In this document: positions 36,066-46,465 of the stretch, one piece after another | Numbering within the stretch: the first letter of the stretch is position 1 | Layout: the number at the start of each line of letters is the position of its first letter | Source of the DNA: Psittacicella hinzii | Lineage (GTDB): Bacteria; Pseudomonadota; Gammaproteobacteria; Enterobacterales; Psittacicellaceae | DNA: 64,000 nt | Assembly (NCBI RefSeq): GCF_003585885.1 | Contig: NZ_NRHC01000016.1 | Location: 55,707 to 119,706, forward strand | Direction: 5' to 3' | The notes under the pieces: generated by a model | What the model saw: the letters and a program-made list of their open reading frames with translations, nothing else | What the model was told of the DNA's origin: nothing | Databases searched by the model: none | Program-made: the position numbers and the translations under genes

Positions 36066-37523
36066 ATGACAAAAGAAGTTAAAAAGGATACTTTAACAGT
36101 GAACTGTTTACTGCCTAAAGATGTTCCTTTAATTGTTAATTTAGCTAAAACAGATGTTGATGCTGACATAGTTCCAGAGTATGCTAAACAATACTCTTTT
36201 AATCTTTTACAAGTTAAGAGTAAAAATAATAAGGAAGAGGAAGCAGAAGAGCTAACAGCAGTAAATACAGAAGAAGATATTGATGTGTCTTCAAAAGAAA
36301 ATGAAGAATTAAATAAAGTGGACTTACCTAAAGTAAATAATTTTAACGCAGTAGCTACTGAGGCTTTAGAGACTGAACAGCAAAATAACTTGGAAGAAGC
36401 TGTAGTTAAAGCTGAAGAAACAGATTTTTCTGATAACAATATAGTTGTACAAGCTAAAGATACTGTTGACGATCTTCCAGCTAAAGATGGCGACAAAGAG
36501 TTGCTAAAAGAGGAAGAACCTTTAACTGCGACTGAGGTTGAATCTTCTGTAAATGTAGAAGAGGATATTTCTTCAGAAGATAGTGCTGTTGTGGAAGAGC
36601 AAGAAGTTGTAAAAACCAAAGAGTACACTTTCTTTGATGGAACTAAGAGACAGGTTAAGCTCTCTAAATACTACCCAGAATATGAATTTGATATTGATGA
36701 CTTAATGAAAGATTCAGAGGTGCTTTTAGAGGGTGTTAACTTAGTAAAAGACTATAAAGTAAGATCAGGCTTATTTAGTAGTAAAACCTTACACGCTGTT
36801 AAAGATGTATCATTTAGTTTACGCGCGGGTGAGACAGTATCTATTGTTGGAGAATCTGGTTCAGGTAAATCAACTTTAGCAAAAATGTTAATTGGTATAG
36901 AAAAGCCAACTTCAGGTGCGGTTAAGTTTAAAGGGAAAACCATTGACTTTACTAAAGCAACTGATCGTGAATTAATGCGTAAAGAAATTCAAGTGGTATT
37001 TCAAAATCCACATGTATCTTTAAACCCTCGTAAAACGATATTTAAAATTTTAGAGGAGCCATTAATTTACAATACTAAATTAACAAGTGAAGAGCGACGT
37101 GCGACAATTGAGAAGATTATTCAATTAGTTGGTCTAAAAGTTGAGCACTTAAAGCGCTTCCCACATATGTTCTCAGGTGGACAAAAACAACGTATTGCTA
37201 TAGCGCGTGGTTTAATTTTAAATCCATCTATTGTGGTGGCTGATGAGCCTGTAAGTGCTTTAGATGTATCTGTACAAGCACAAATTTTAAATCTAATGTT
37301 AGAGATTCAAAAGCTATACAATACGTCATTCCTATTTATCAGTCACGATCTTTCAGTAGTTAGACATATCTCGCATAAAGTAATTGTTATGTATAGAGGT
37401 GATGTTGTCGAGTATGGCAATGTTGAGGATATTTTTAATAATCCACAACACGAATATACAAAACAATTATTAGCTGCTATTCCAAAATTACCTGATGATA
37501 TAGTAGGAAAGTACCATAACTAA
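36066..37523 (+). CDS. dppF: Dipeptide ABC transporter ATPase DppF with a 215-residue acidic N-terminal extension
   Basis: Residues about 218-485 are a complete DppF-type ATPase: Walker A GESGSGKS (262-269), Q-loop FQNPHVSLNPR, signature FSGGQKQRIAIARG, Walker B VVADEPVSALDV, H-loop ISHDLSVV. The preceding part is unique: residues 1-55 are moderately ordered (SFNLLQVKSKN), then about 56-185 is highly acidic low complexity, then FDGTKRQVKLSKYYPEYEF leads into the ATPase. Canonical DppF has about 330 residues with no such arm. The ATG at 36066 follows an AAGGA site, and no internal start fits as well. Confidence 0.9.
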   Translation: MTKEVKKDTLTVNCLLPKDVPLIVNLAKTDVDADIVPEYAKQYSFNLLQVKSKNNKEEEAEELTAVNTEEDIDVSSKENEELNKVDLPKVNNFNAVATEALETEQQNNLEEAVVKAEETDFSDNNIVVQAKDTVDDLPAKDGDKELLKEEEPLTATEVESSVNVEEDISSEDSAVVEEQEVVKTKEYTFFDGTKRQVKLSKYYPEYEFDIDDLMKDSEVLLEGVNLVKDYKVRSGLFSSKTLHAVKDVSFSLRAGETVSIVGESGSGKSTLAKMLIGIEKPTSGAVKFKGKTIDFTKATDRELMRKEIQVVFQNPHVSLNPRKTIFKILEEPLIYNTKLTSEERRATIEKIIQLVGLKVEHLKRFPHMFSGGQKQRIAIARGLILNPSIVVADEPVSALDVSVQAQILNLMLEIQKLYNTSFLFISHDLSVVRHISHKVIVMYRGDVVEYGNVEDIFNNPQHEYTKQLLAAIPKLPDDIVGKYHN

Positions 37524-37527
37524 TCAT

Positions 37528-37566
37528 AATAATGATCCTCTTAATTTTTTTAAGAGGGTCATTTTA
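37528..37566 (+). terminator. Terminator of the dpp operon
   Basis: A 14-base stem with G-T pairs (37531-37544 with 37550-37563) followed by TTTTATA. It ends the dppABCDF transcript. Confidence 0.8.
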
Positions 37567-37586
37567 TATAACTAAAGGATAGGACT

Positions 37587-38141
37587 ATGAAGGTTATTAG
37601 ATTCTTTATACTTAATGGACCAAATTTAAATCTTTTAGGTCATCGTGAACCCGAAAAATATGGTAGGGTTACTTTGGATCAAATTATTCATAAATTACAA
37701 AGTAATTTTCTAACAAAATTCAAGCAATCTAATCTTAATTTTGTGCAACATGATGACAAAGAAAAGCTTCAGGTTTTAGTGGAAAATCAGAACCTTGGGT
37801 TTGAATTACACTCATTTCAAAGTAATCACGAGGGAGCTTTAATTGATTACTTACATAGAACTTTTTTAGAGAAGCTTTCTAGTGCCAATAAGTATGAAGA
37901 CTATTTTATTATCAACCCAGCCGCTTTTGGTCATACTTCAGTAGCTCTAAGAGATGCTTTACTTGCAATCGAAGCCAAATTTGTTGAGGTTCACTTATCA
38001 AATATTCACAGTCGTGAAGAATTTAGACACCATACTTATCTACAGAATATTGCTCAAGGAGTAATTTGTGGTCTAGGTGCTAAGGGTTATGAATTAGCTC
38101 TTGAGTATTGGCTAGAACAATTAGATATCTTTAGCAAATAA
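37587..38141 (+). CDS. aroQ: Type II 3-dehydroquinate dehydratase
   Basis: Third step of the shikimate pathway. The 184-residue protein has [21 protein letters not shown] with the catalytic Tyr25, [36 protein letters not shown] and [16 protein letters not shown] with the catalytic His. It is 30-35 residues longer than usual, with an insertion after the first helix at about 42-68. It lies before accB-accC, the arrangement common in gammaproteobacteria. Confidence 0.94.
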   Translation: MKVIRFFILNGPNLNLLGHREPEKYGRVTLDQIIHKLQSNFLTKFKQSNLNFVQHDDKEKLQVLVENQNLGFELHSFQSNHEGALIDYLHRTFLEKLSSANKYEDYFIINPAAFGHTSVALRDALLAIEAKFVEVHLSNIHSREEFRHHTYLQNIAQGVICGLGAKGYELALEYWLEQLDIFSK

Positions 38142-38153
38142 TTTTTATATTTG

Positions 38154-38162
38154 TGGTAAAAT
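38154..38162 (+). promoter_or_regulatory. Extended -10 promoter of accB-accC
   Basis: TGGTAAAAT at this place would give a leader of about 225 bases before accB. The leader is AT-rich with no open frame. Confidence 0.55.
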
Positions 38163-38395
38163 AAAGCAGATTATGTAAATACTGTTTTTTAGAGATTGCC
38201 TCACAAAGATAAAAAAGTATAGTTTTTGAATTCCTAAATACTTGTTAGGTTTTACTATTTAGAAAGATTTTTATTGAAGAGATTTTAATAAAAATTACGG
38301 ATTCTAAAAAACTTAAGTATTTATAGTAACCCGAATAATTAAAGCTAAAATTGTTTTTTAAAACATTTTTGTAACTGTAGAAAATAGGATTGTCA

Positions 38396-38863
38396 ATGAA
38401 TTTTGATATCAAAAAAATCGAAGCGTTAATTAAAGTATTCGAAGAGTCTTCGTTAACAGAAATTACAATTGTTGAAGATAAAAACTCAATTGTTTTAAAT
38501 CGTCAACAAAATATTCAAGTAACAACAGCACCAGTAGCTCCAGCATATCATCAACCAGCTCCAGCAGTTGCACCAGTAGCACCAGTTGCTTCTGCGGCTC
38601 CAGCAGAAACATCAGCTCCTGAAGTTTCAGGTCACAAAGTATTATCACCAATGGTTGGTACTTTTTATCGTCGCTCTAGCCCAGATGCTAAACCATTCGT
38701 TGAAGTTGGTTCTAAAGTGAATGTGGGTGATACTTTATGTATCGTTGAAGCAATGAAAATGATGAACAAAATTGATTCTGATAAAGCAGGTGTTGTGAAA
38801 GCAATTTTAGTTGAAGATGCTAATGTTGTTGAATACGATCAACCACTATTTATTATTGAATAA
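38396..38863 (+). CDS. accB: Acetyl-CoA carboxylase biotin carboxyl carrier protein
   Basis: Carries biotin between the carboxylase and transferase sites of acetyl-CoA carboxylase. ATG 38396 has AGGA seven bases before it; the preceding TTG is not used. The 155-residue protein has an N-terminal helical part, an Ala/Pro/Val linker (about 44-75) and a biotinyl domain with Lys121 in [12 protein letters not shown]. The biotin itself requires BioC/BioD, encoded 17 kb upstream. accC follows after 41 bases. Confidence 0.96.
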   Translation: MNFDIKKIEALIKVFEESSLTEITIVEDKNSIVLNRQQNIQVTTAPVAPAYHQPAPAVAPVAPVASAAPAETSAPEVSGHKVLSPMVGTFYRRSSPDAKPFVEVGSKVNVGDTLCIVEAMKMMNKIDSDKAGVVKAILVEDANVVEYDQPLFIIE

Positions 38864-38904
38864 TTTTAACTGTAATAGTGCATTGCACTAAAATCGAGTA
38901 TTAT

Positions 38905-40251
38905 ATGTTAAAGAAGATTCTTATTGCTAACCGTGGTGAAATTGCTTTACGTGTTCAACGCGCTTGTAAAGAATTAGGGATTAAAACTGTTGCCGCTCAT
39001 AGTACAGTTGATAGTTCATTAATGCACGTAGCACTAGCTGATGAAAGTATTTGTATTGGTCCAGCTCCTTCTGCGAAATCTTACTTAAATATTCCAGCTC
39101 TAATTTCAACTGCGGAAGCAACTGGCTGTGATGCAATTCACCCAGGTTATGGTTTTTTAAGTGAAAATGCAGAGTTTGCTGAAGCTGTAGAAAGTTCAGG
39201 TTTTACTTTTATTGGAGCTCCTGCTGACGTAATTCGTATTATGGGTGACAAAGTTGCAGCTATTAATTCGATGAAAGCTGCAGGTGTGCCTTGTGTACCT
39301 GGTTCAGACGGTCCTTTAAGTAATGATATTAAATTAAATAAAGAGATAGCTAAACGTATTGGTTATCCTATTATCATCAAAGCTTCAGGTGGTGGCGGTG
39401 GTCGTGGTATGCGTGTAGTGCGCAATGAAGAAAGCTTAGAAGAAGCTATTTCAATGACTAAAGCCGAAGCTAAATCAGCATTCAACAATGACATGGTTTA
39501 TATGGAAAAATACCTAGAAAACCCTCGTCACATTGAAATTCAAGTAATTGCTGATAATTTTGGTAACGCAGTTTACTTAGCAGAACGTGACTGTTCTATG
39601 CAACGTAGACACCAAAAAGTAGTAGAAGAAGCACCAGCTCCAGGTATTACTCCAGAGCAAAGAGAGAAAATTGGTACAGCATGTGCTGAAGCTTGTAAAC
39701 GTATTGGCTATAGAGGTGCGGGTACTTTTGAATTCTTATACGAAAACGGTGAGTTCTACTTTATTGAAATGAATACTCGTATTCAGGTTGAACACCCTGT
39801 AACTGAAATGATTACTGGTGTTGACTTAATTCGTGAGCAAATTTTAGTAGCTTCAGGTTTACCATTATCTATTAAACAAGAAGATATTCAAGTTCGCGGT
39901 CATGCTATTGAATGTCGTATTAATGCTGAAAACCCAGAGAATTTCTTACCATCTCCTGGTAAAATTACTTCATTCCACTCTCCAGGCGGTTTTGGGGTAC
40001 GTTGGGATTCTCATATTTATGCAGGTTATTCAGTACCACCAACTTATGACTCAATGATCGGTAAGTTAATCACTTACGGTGATACTCGTGAGATGGCGAT
40101 TGCTCGTATGAATCGTGCATTACAAGAGTTAGTAGTTGAGGGGATTAAAACGAATATTCCTCTACAAATGGATATTATTACAGATGAAAACTTTAATAAA
40201 GGCGGTACAAATATCCATTATTTAGAGAAAAAACTAGGTCTACAGAGCTAA
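38905..40251 (+). CDS. accC: Biotin carboxylase
   Basis: ATP-dependent carboxylation of AccB-linked biotin. The start at 38905 gives [20 protein letters not shown], the family N-terminus; 9 upstream codons are ignored. The 448-residue ATP-grasp enzyme has the glycine-rich [28 protein letters not shown], and [16 protein letters not shown] with catalytic Arg/Glu. It is cotranscribed with accB and ends at a palindromic terminator. Confidence 0.97.
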   Translation: MLKKILIANRGEIALRVQRACKELGIKTVAAHSTVDSSLMHVALADESICIGPAPSAKSYLNIPALISTAEATGCDAIHPGYGFLSENAEFAEAVESSGFTFIGAPADVIRIMGDKVAAINSMKAAGVPCVPGSDGPLSNDIKLNKEIAKRIGYPIIIKASGGGGGRGMRVVRNEESLEEAISMTKAEAKSAFNNDMVYMEKYLENPRHIEIQVIADNFGNAVYLAERDCSMQRRHQKVVEEAPAPGITPEQREKIGTACAEACKRIGYRGAGTFEFLYENGEFYFIEMNTRIQVEHPVTEMITGVDLIREQILVASGLPLSIKQEDIQVRGHAIECRINAENPENFLPSPGKITSFHSPGGFGVRWDSHIYAGYSVPPTYDSMIGKLITYGDTREMAIARMNRALQELVVEGIKTNIPLQMDIITDENFNKGGTNIHYLEKKLGLQS

Positions 40252-40281
40252 CCTAGTGTTAACTTAAATAAGAAATATTAA

Positions 40282-40314
40282 TGGCACTATATAATTATAT
40301 AGTGCCAATTTTTA
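40282..40314 (+). terminator. Terminator of accBC
   Basis: A 26-base perfect palindrome (40282-40307, half-site TGGCACTATATAA) is followed by ATTTTTA. It folds to a long stem. Confidence 0.82.
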
Positions 40315-40368
40315 TGACAAAAAAAGTCCGAGCTTTTTGATAGATCTGTCATAAAGAACCGTAATTTA

Positions 40369-40377
40369 TGGTAAAAT
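40369..40377 (+). promoter_or_regulatory. Extended -10 promoter upstream of rph
   Basis: TGGTAAAAT, 103 bases before the rph ATG, the same form as at accB. The rest of the 228-base gap shows no gene. Confidence 0.55.
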
Positions 40378-40479
40378 ATAACAATGTGAAATTGGACTTT
40401 TTATAAGATAAATTTCTCTATTTATCTGATAAAAGCTTCAATTTATAAATCATAATTTAAGTTTAGTAGAATAATAAAA

Positions 40480-41217
40480 ATGCCGTCAATTGTAAGATCT
40501 GAAAATCGTGCTAATACGGAATATCGTCAAATAAAAATTACAAGAAATTGTAATATTTGGGCAGAAGGTTCTGTATTAATTGAATTTGGACGTACAAAAG
40601 TTCTTTGTACAGCTACTGTGGGTAATAAATTACCTCCGTTTATTAAAGAGCAGAAGTTAAATCATGGTTGGTTAACTGCGGAGTATAATATGCTTCCACG
40701 AGCAACCAATACAAGAAATTCTCGTGAAGGACGTAAAGGTAGCGTTTCTGGTAGAACTATGGAGATCCAACGCTTAATTGGACGCGCATTACGTAATGCT
40801 GTTGATTTAGAAAAAATGCCTGAAGTAGTTATCACTATTGACTGTGATGTAATTCAAGCTGATGGTGGTACGAGAACTACAGCAATAAATGGAGCATGTA
40901 TTGCCTTATATGATGCTTGTCAATATTTAGTGAAGAATAATCTAGTTGCTGAGAACCCATTTAAAGAATTTGTTGCTGCAATCTCTTTAGGTATCAATGA
41001 TGAAGAGGTTCTAGTGGATTTAGATTATGCAGAAGATTCTAATATTGGCGCTGATTGTAATTTAGTAATGAGTGAATCAGCGAAGCTAATTGAGTTTCAA
41101 TTAAGTGCAGAAAAACAAAGTTTTACTAAAGCAACTCTTGATCGTGTATATGATTTAGGTCAAGAAAGTATTGCAAAAATTGTTACTGAACAGAAAAGAA
41201 GTTTAGGTATTGAATAA
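40480..41217 (+). CDS. rph: Ribonuclease PH
   Basis: A phosphorolytic 3' exonuclease that trims tRNA precursors. The 245-residue protein has EYNMLPRATNTRNSREGRKG with the phosphate-binding arginines, EIQRLIGRALRNAV and QADGGTRTTAINGA. Length matches the family (238-245). It is the first gene of a run rph-glyQ-glyS with gaps of about 20 bases. Confidence 0.95.
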   Translation: MPSIVRSENRANTEYRQIKITRNCNIWAEGSVLIEFGRTKVLCTATVGNKLPPFIKEQKLNHGWLTAEYNMLPRATNTRNSREGRKGSVSGRTMEIQRLIGRALRNAVDLEKMPEVVITIDCDVIQADGGTRTTAINGACIALYDACQYLVKNNLVAENPFKEFVAAISLGINDEEVLVDLDYAEDSNIGADCNLVMSESAKLIEFQLSAEKQSFTKATLDRVYDLGQESIAKIVTEQKRSLGIE

Positions 41218-41238
41218 CTTGTAAATTGTGTATTATTC

Positions 41239-42174
41239 ATGGAAAGTAATTTAAAAACTAATTTTGATATTAAAACCTTTCAAGGTTTAATTTTAGCTCT
41301 TCAAGAATATTGGGGTAATGTTGGGTGTACTATTGTTCAGCCACTTGACTTAGAAGTAGGTGCTGGTACATCTCACCCAATGACTGTATTACGAGCTTTA
41401 GGTCCAGAACCTATTTGTTGTGCTTATGTGCAACCTTCTCGTCGTCCAACAGATGGTCGTTACGGTGAAAACCCTAATCGTTTACAACACTTCTATCAAT
41501 TCCAAGTAATTCTTAAACCTTCTCCGGACAACATTCAAGAGTTATACATTAACTCTTTAAAAATGTTAGGTTTTGACACAGTTGAAAATGATATTAGATT
41601 TGTTGAGGATAACTGGGAAAACCCTACTCTAGGTGCTTGGGGACTTGGTTGGGAAGTGTGGCTAAACGGTATGGAAGTTTCACAATTTACTTACTTCCAA
41701 CAAGTTGGTGGTCTTGAATGTAAACCGGTTACAGGTGAGTTAACTTACGGTTTAGAAAGATTAGCTATGTATATCCAAGGCGTTGATAATGTTTACGATC
41801 TAGTATGGTGTGACGGTCCACTTGGTAAAACCTACTACGCTGATATTTTTAAACAAAATGAAGTTGAACAGTCAGCATATAACTTCGAACAAGCTGATGT
41901 TGAGTTTTTAAGTTCAAGTTTTGAGCACTATGAAAAAGAAGCGAGACGCTTACTTGAATTAGAAAAACCATTACCTTTACCTGCTTATGAGCAAATTCTA
42001 AAAGCAGCGCATTGCTTTAACCTACTAGATGCAAGAAAAGCAGTTTCGGTTACAGAACGTCAAAGATATATTTTAAGAATTCGTACGTTAACCAAATTAG
42101 TGGCTGAAGCTTACTACGCGAGTCGTGAAGCTTTAGGTTTCCCTATGTGCAACCGTATGCAAACTCTAGATTAA
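41239..42174 (+). CDS. glyQ: Glycyl-tRNA synthetase alpha subunit
   Basis: Catalytic subunit of the alpha2beta2 bacterial GlyRS. The 311-residue sequence contains [41 protein letters not shown], and [20 protein letters not shown] of the class II core. It starts 21 bases after rph and ends 22 bases before glyS. Confidence 0.97.
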   Translation: MESNLKTNFDIKTFQGLILALQEYWGNVGCTIVQPLDLEVGAGTSHPMTVLRALGPEPICCAYVQPSRRPTDGRYGENPNRLQHFYQFQVILKPSPDNIQELYINSLKMLGFDTVENDIRFVEDNWENPTLGAWGLGWEVWLNGMEVSQFTYFQQVGGLECKPVTGELTYGLERLAMYIQGVDNVYDLVWCDGPLGKTYYADIFKQNEVEQSAYNFEQADVEFLSSSFEHYEKEARRLLELEKPLPLPAYEQILKAAHCFNLLDARKAVSVTERQRYILRIRTLTKLVAEAYYASREALGFPMCNRMQTLD

Positions 42175-42196
42175 AGAATTATAAAGAGATCTAAAG

Positions 42197-44290
42197 ATGA
42201 CAGAACTAAGTAAACACAGCTTTCTAGTTGAGTTAGGTACTGAGGAATTACCACCAACTGATTTAAAAGATATTAGTGCGGGATTTACTAATGCTTTAAT
42301 TTTAGCTCTACATAAAGCTAATGTAGCGTATGAAGATTTACAAGCTTTTGCAACTCCGCGCAGAATTGCAGTATACATTAAAGGTCTAAACAGCATTGCT
42401 GATAGTCAGTTAATTGAAAAGAAAGGTCCTGCGAAATCAGCTTGCTTTAATGAAGATGGTAGCTTATCAAAAGCTGCTCAAGGTTGGTTAAAAGCTAATA
42501 ATGTAGATTTTAGCGATGTAACTTTCTTAGAAACAGATAAAGGTTCTTGGTTGTATTACACCTTTGAACAGCCTGGTAAGAATACTGAAGAATTATTGCC
42601 AATAGCAGTACAAGAAGCTATTGCAGGTATTCCAATTTCTAAAGGTATGCGTTGGGGAAGCAATGATTTTGTATTCATTCGACCAGTACATACTTTCACT
42701 ATGTTGCTAGATGATAAAGTTCTAGAGGGTGAAGCTTTTGGAGTTAAATCTGATCGTAAAATTTATGGTCACAGATTTTTAGGTACTAAAGAGTTTAATT
42801 TAGATCATGCTGATGAGTATGAAACTAGATTATTAAATGAAGGTATGGTTATTGCTTCATTTGATAAACGTCGTGAAGTTATAGTTTCAAAAATTAAAGA
42901 ACTAGCAAATAACAACAGCGGTTTTGTTAATTTAGATAATGATTTAGTTGACGAAGTTACTTCATTAGTTGAATACCCAAATGTACTAATGGCTAACTTT
43001 GAAGAAGAGTTCCTAAAAGTTCCAAAAGAAGCTCTGATTCATACAATGGAGGGAGATCAAAGATATTTCCCACTATTTGCAGACAATAAATTTTCAAAAC
43101 TGCTACCGCACTTTATCTTTGTTTCTAACGTAAACCCAGCAAATCCTTCATTAATTATTGAAGGAAATGAAAAGGTTATTCGTCCAAGATTATCAGATGC
43201 TAAGTTTTTCTATGAGCAAGATCTTAAAAAGCCTCTAGAAGATTTACTTCCTCGCTTAAAGATTGCGGTATTCCAAAATCAATTAGGTTCAGTTTATGAT
43301 AAAGTTGAGCGTATTGAAAAATTAGCTTTAGTTTTATCAAAAGAATTGAATGGTAATGATACTTTTGTTGCTCGAGCAGCTAAATTATCAAAATGTGACT
43401 TAATGACTAACATGGTGTTTGAGTTTACGGATACTCAGGGTATTATGGGTATGTATTACGCTCAAGCAGCGGGTGAAGAAAGTGAAGTTGCAACAGCATT
43501 ATATGAGCAATATCTGCCACGTTTCTCAGGCGACAAATTACCTTCAACTTTAACTGGATCGATTATTTCATTAGCTGATAAGTTAGATACTTTAGTTGGT
43601 ATTTTTGGGATTAACCAACCACCTAAAGGAGCAAAAGATCCATTTGCTTTAAGACGCGCTGCGATTGCGATTTTACGTATCTTAACTGAAAATGAATTTA
43701 ATCTGAACTTAGCTAAGTTAATTGATGTAGCAATTGAAATCTATGGCACAAAATTAAGCGTGCCTGCTGAAGAGTTACGTCAAAGTATTTTAACTTTCGT
43801 TAATGGTCGTGTAAGAGCGTTATACGAAGAGCAAGGTTACACGGTTGATGAGATTCAAGCAGTACAAAATCTAAGCATTAATAATCCTTATGATTTCTAT
43901 TTACGCTTAAAAGCTGTACATGAATTCAAAACAAATCCAGCTTGTGAAGACTTAGCAGCTGCAAATAAACGTATCAATAACTTCTTAACTAAGTCAGAAT
44001 TTGAATTAGAAGCTAAAGTTAACGAAGCATTATTTGAAACTAATGAAGAAAACTATTTATATCAAGATTTATTAGTTTTAGAAGAGCGTTGCTTACCTCT
44101 ATATGAAAAACAAGAGTACTTCAAACTTCTATCAGAGCTTGCAAGTATCCGTGAGGATGTAAATGCCTTTTTTGATAATGTTGTAGTTAATGCAGATGAT
44201 GTAAAAGTAAAAGAGAATAGATATGCTCTTTTAACTAAACTGCAATTATTATTTAGCTTAGTAGCTGATATTTCAGCTTTAAATTATTAA
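42197..44290 (+). CDS. glyS: Glycyl-tRNA synthetase beta subunit
   Basis: tRNA-binding beta subunit, 697 residues, near the usual 689. It begins with LVELGTEELPPTDLKDI and has KGMRWGSNDFVFIRPVH, GHRFLG, MEGDQRYFPLF, and NPANPSLIIEGNEKVIRPRLSDAKFFYEQD in two linked blocks, all of the GlyS family. The C-terminal anticodon-binding DALR-like domain is present. Confidence 0.96.
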   Translation: MTELSKHSFLVELGTEELPPTDLKDISAGFTNALILALHKANVAYEDLQAFATPRRIAVYIKGLNSIADSQLIEKKGPAKSACFNEDGSLSKAAQGWLKANNVDFSDVTFLETDKGSWLYYTFEQPGKNTEELLPIAVQEAIAGIPISKGMRWGSNDFVFIRPVHTFTMLLDDKVLEGEAFGVKSDRKIYGHRFLGTKEFNLDHADEYETRLLNEGMVIASFDKRREVIVSKIKELANNNSGFVNLDNDLVDEVTSLVEYPNVLMANFEEEFLKVPKEALIHTMEGDQRYFPLFADNKFSKLLPHFIFVSNVNPANPSLIIEGNEKVIRPRLSDAKFFYEQDLKKPLEDLLPRLKIAVFQNQLGSVYDKVERIEKLALVLSKELNGNDTFVARAAKLSKCDLMTNMVFEFTDTQGIMGMYYAQAAGEESEVATALYEQYLPRFSGDKLPSTLTGSIISLADKLDTLVGIFGINQPPKGAKDPFALRRAAIAILRILTENEFNLNLAKLIDVAIEIYGTKLSVPAEELRQSILTFVNGRVRALYEEQGYTVDEIQAVQNLSINNPYDFYLRLKAVHEFKTNPACEDLAAANKRINNFLTKSEFELEAKVNEALFETNEENYLYQDLLVLEERCLPLYEKQEYFKLLSELASIREDVNAFFDNVVVNADDVKVKENRYALLTKLQLLFSLVADISALNY

Positions 44291-44353
44291 AGAATATTTT
44301 AGTAAATCTTCTTAATAGAAATATTAAGAAGATTTACCTCATTAGGATTTTCA

Positions 44354-46399
44354 ATGACAAAGAAAACTTTAGTAACGGTAGCTTTACCTTATGCTAATAA
44401 TGATCTACATTTAGGTCATATGCTAGAGTATACACAAGTAGATATTTGGGTACGTTACTTACGTATGATTGGCAAAGATGTTGCGTTTATTGGTGGTGCT
44501 GATGCTCATGGTACTCCGATTATGCTACGTTCTCGTCTACTTGGCATTACTCCAAATAAGTTAGTAGAAGATTTTCGTGAAAACTATTTAGGTATTTATA
44601 AAGATTACAATATTAGTTTTGATAATTTTAGTTCGACTGAGACTAAAGTTCATCATGATAATGTTCAAAATGTTTATAAAATTCTTGAAAAGAATGGTTG
44701 TATTGTTGAAGAAGAGATAGAACAATTTTACGACACAGTAGAAAATATGTTCTTACCTGACCGTTACATCAAAGGGGAATGTCCTAGTTGTCACGCCCCA
44801 GATCAATATGGTGATAACTGTGAAGTATGTTCTTCAATTTATTCTCCTGTAGATTTAATTAACCCATATTCTGTTTTAAGTAAATCTAAACCTGAACTGC
44901 GTAAATCAGTACATCAGTTCTTTGATTTACCAAAATTTGATCAAAGATTACAACAGTGGTTATCTGATAGCAATATTCAGCCAGAAATTGCTAATAAGAT
45001 GAAAGAGTGGTTTGATCAAGGATTACAAAAATGGGATATTTCTCGTGATGCTCCTTATTTTGGAATTGAAGTGCCAAATAAAGATGGAAAATACTTCTAT
45101 GTATGGTTAGATGCTCCAATTGGTTACTTCTCTAGTTTCAAAGAGTACTGCGAAGAGAAAGGTCTTGATTACAATCATTTAATTAGTGCAGATAATGATG
45201 ATATGGAAATGTATCATTTTATTGGTAAAGACATTATTTACTTCCATTCATTATTCTGGCCTGCTTTATTAATGGGTGCTAATTACCGCTTACCAAATAA
45301 CATTTTTGCCCATGGTTATGTAACTGTAAATGGTGTGAAAATGTCAAAATCACGCGGTACTTTTATCAAAGCTAAGACTTGGATAAAACATTTAGATTCT
45401 GATTCTTTACGTTATTACTATGCAGCTAAACTAAATCCGTCTATTTCTGATGTTGATTTAAATTTAGAAGACTTTGTTTCGCGTACTAACTCAGATATCG
45501 TAAATAAATATGTAAATATCGCTTCACGTGCTTCTTCTTTCTTAGCTAAACAATTTGATAATCGTCTAGCTCTGGATTTAGATGAGCCATTAACTTACCA
45601 AGCATTTACAACTAAGTTTGAAGAAATTGGTAAGGCTTATGAGACGTTAAATTACTCTAAAGCAATTAGAGAAATTTCGGCATTAGCGGATGAAGCAAAC
45701 CGTTACTTTACAGAAAGAGCTCCTTGGGTTATTGCTAAAGATCCAAATCGTGAAAAAGAACTTCACCAAGTTTGTACGCAAACAATTTTCTACTTTAGAG
45801 CAATAATGACTTTATTAAAACCTGTTGTTCCGGAAATTGTTAAAAAGGCTGAAGACTTCTTAGGTGAAACTTTAACTTGGAACGGTTTAAATAAATTACC
45901 GTTTGGTAAACATATTAATCAGTTTACCCCATTATTTACACGTTTAGAAAAATCAACCTTAGATCAATTAGTAGAAGAGTCAAAAACTGAAGCTGCGCAA
46001 GAAATGGCTTTAAATGAAAAGCTACAGAAAGATTTCGATTCTAAAAATGCTAAAGAACAAAAAGAAGAAGTTCCAGTAATTACAATCGATGATTTTACTA
46101 AAGTAGATTTACGTTTAGGGCTAGTATTAGAGTGTTCAGCTGTTGAGGGCTCAAATAAACTTCTAAGATTTAAAGTAGATCTAGGTAATGGTGATGTGAG
46201 AAATATTTTCTCTGGCATTAGTCAGTTCTATAAAAATCCTGAGGAATTAGTTGGAACAAATGTAGTTGTTGTTGCTAATTTACTACCTCGTAAAATGAAG
46301 TTTGGTGTTTCTGAGGGAATGATTTTATCGGCAGAGGTTGATGGAAACTTAAGCCTTCTAACGGTAAAAGATACTCTTTCTCCTGGAAAAGTTGCATAA
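44354..46399 (+). CDS. metG: Methionyl-tRNA synthetase
   Basis: A class I synthetase of 681 residues with C-terminal dimerisation/tRNA-binding domain. The HIGH-type motif is HLGH (19-22), the zinc knuckle is [17 protein letters not shown], and KMSKS is intact in [10 protein letters not shown] (around 330). Residues about 580-681 are an EMAP-II/Arc1p-like domain ([31 protein letters not shown]). A short alanine-, glutamate- and lysine-rich linker precedes it. It follows glyS by 63 bases. Confidence 0.97.
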   Translation: MTKKTLVTVALPYANNDLHLGHMLEYTQVDIWVRYLRMIGKDVAFIGGADAHGTPIMLRSRLLGITPNKLVEDFRENYLGIYKDYNISFDNFSSTETKVHHDNVQNVYKILEKNGCIVEEEIEQFYDTVENMFLPDRYIKGECPSCHAPDQYGDNCEVCSSIYSPVDLINPYSVLSKSKPELRKSVHQFFDLPKFDQRLQQWLSDSNIQPEIANKMKEWFDQGLQKWDISRDAPYFGIEVPNKDGKYFYVWLDAPIGYFSSFKEYCEEKGLDYNHLISADNDDMEMYHFIGKDIIYFHSLFWPALLMGANYRLPNNIFAHGYVTVNGVKMSKSRGTFIKAKTWIKHLDSDSLRYYYAAKLNPSISDVDLNLEDFVSRTNSDIVNKYVNIASRASSFLAKQFDNRLALDLDEPLTYQAFTTKFEEIGKAYETLNYSKAIREISALADEANRYFTERAPWVIAKDPNREKELHQVCTQTIFYFRAIMTLLKPVVPEIVKKAEDFLGETLTWNGLNKLPFGKHINQFTPLFTRLEKSTLDQLVEESKTEAAQEMALNEKLQKDFDSKNAKEQKEEVPVITIDDFTKVDLRLGLVLECSAVEGSNKLLRFKVDLGNGDVRNIFSGISQFYKNPEELVGTNVVVVANLLPRKMKFGVSEGMILSAEVDGNLSLLTVKDTLSPGKVA

Positions 46400-46415
46400 A
46401 AATATAAGAAGTAGA

Positions 46416-46443
46416 CCACTAATACAAATTAGTGGTTTATTTC
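46416..46443 (+). terminator. Terminator after metG
   Basis: CCACTAAT pairs with ATTAGTGG (46416-46423 with 46428-46435) over an ACAA loop, then TTTATTTC. It is moderate strength. Confidence 0.7.
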
Positions 46444-46465
46444 AAATCTACAGAAGGTACTCTTA

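Noticed and set aside
36050..36628. A 192-codon minus-strand frame opposite the dppF acidic arm
   Set aside because: It is Ser-rich because it reads the complement of Glu/Asp codons. It has no ribosome site, overlaps an intact gene and shows no motif.
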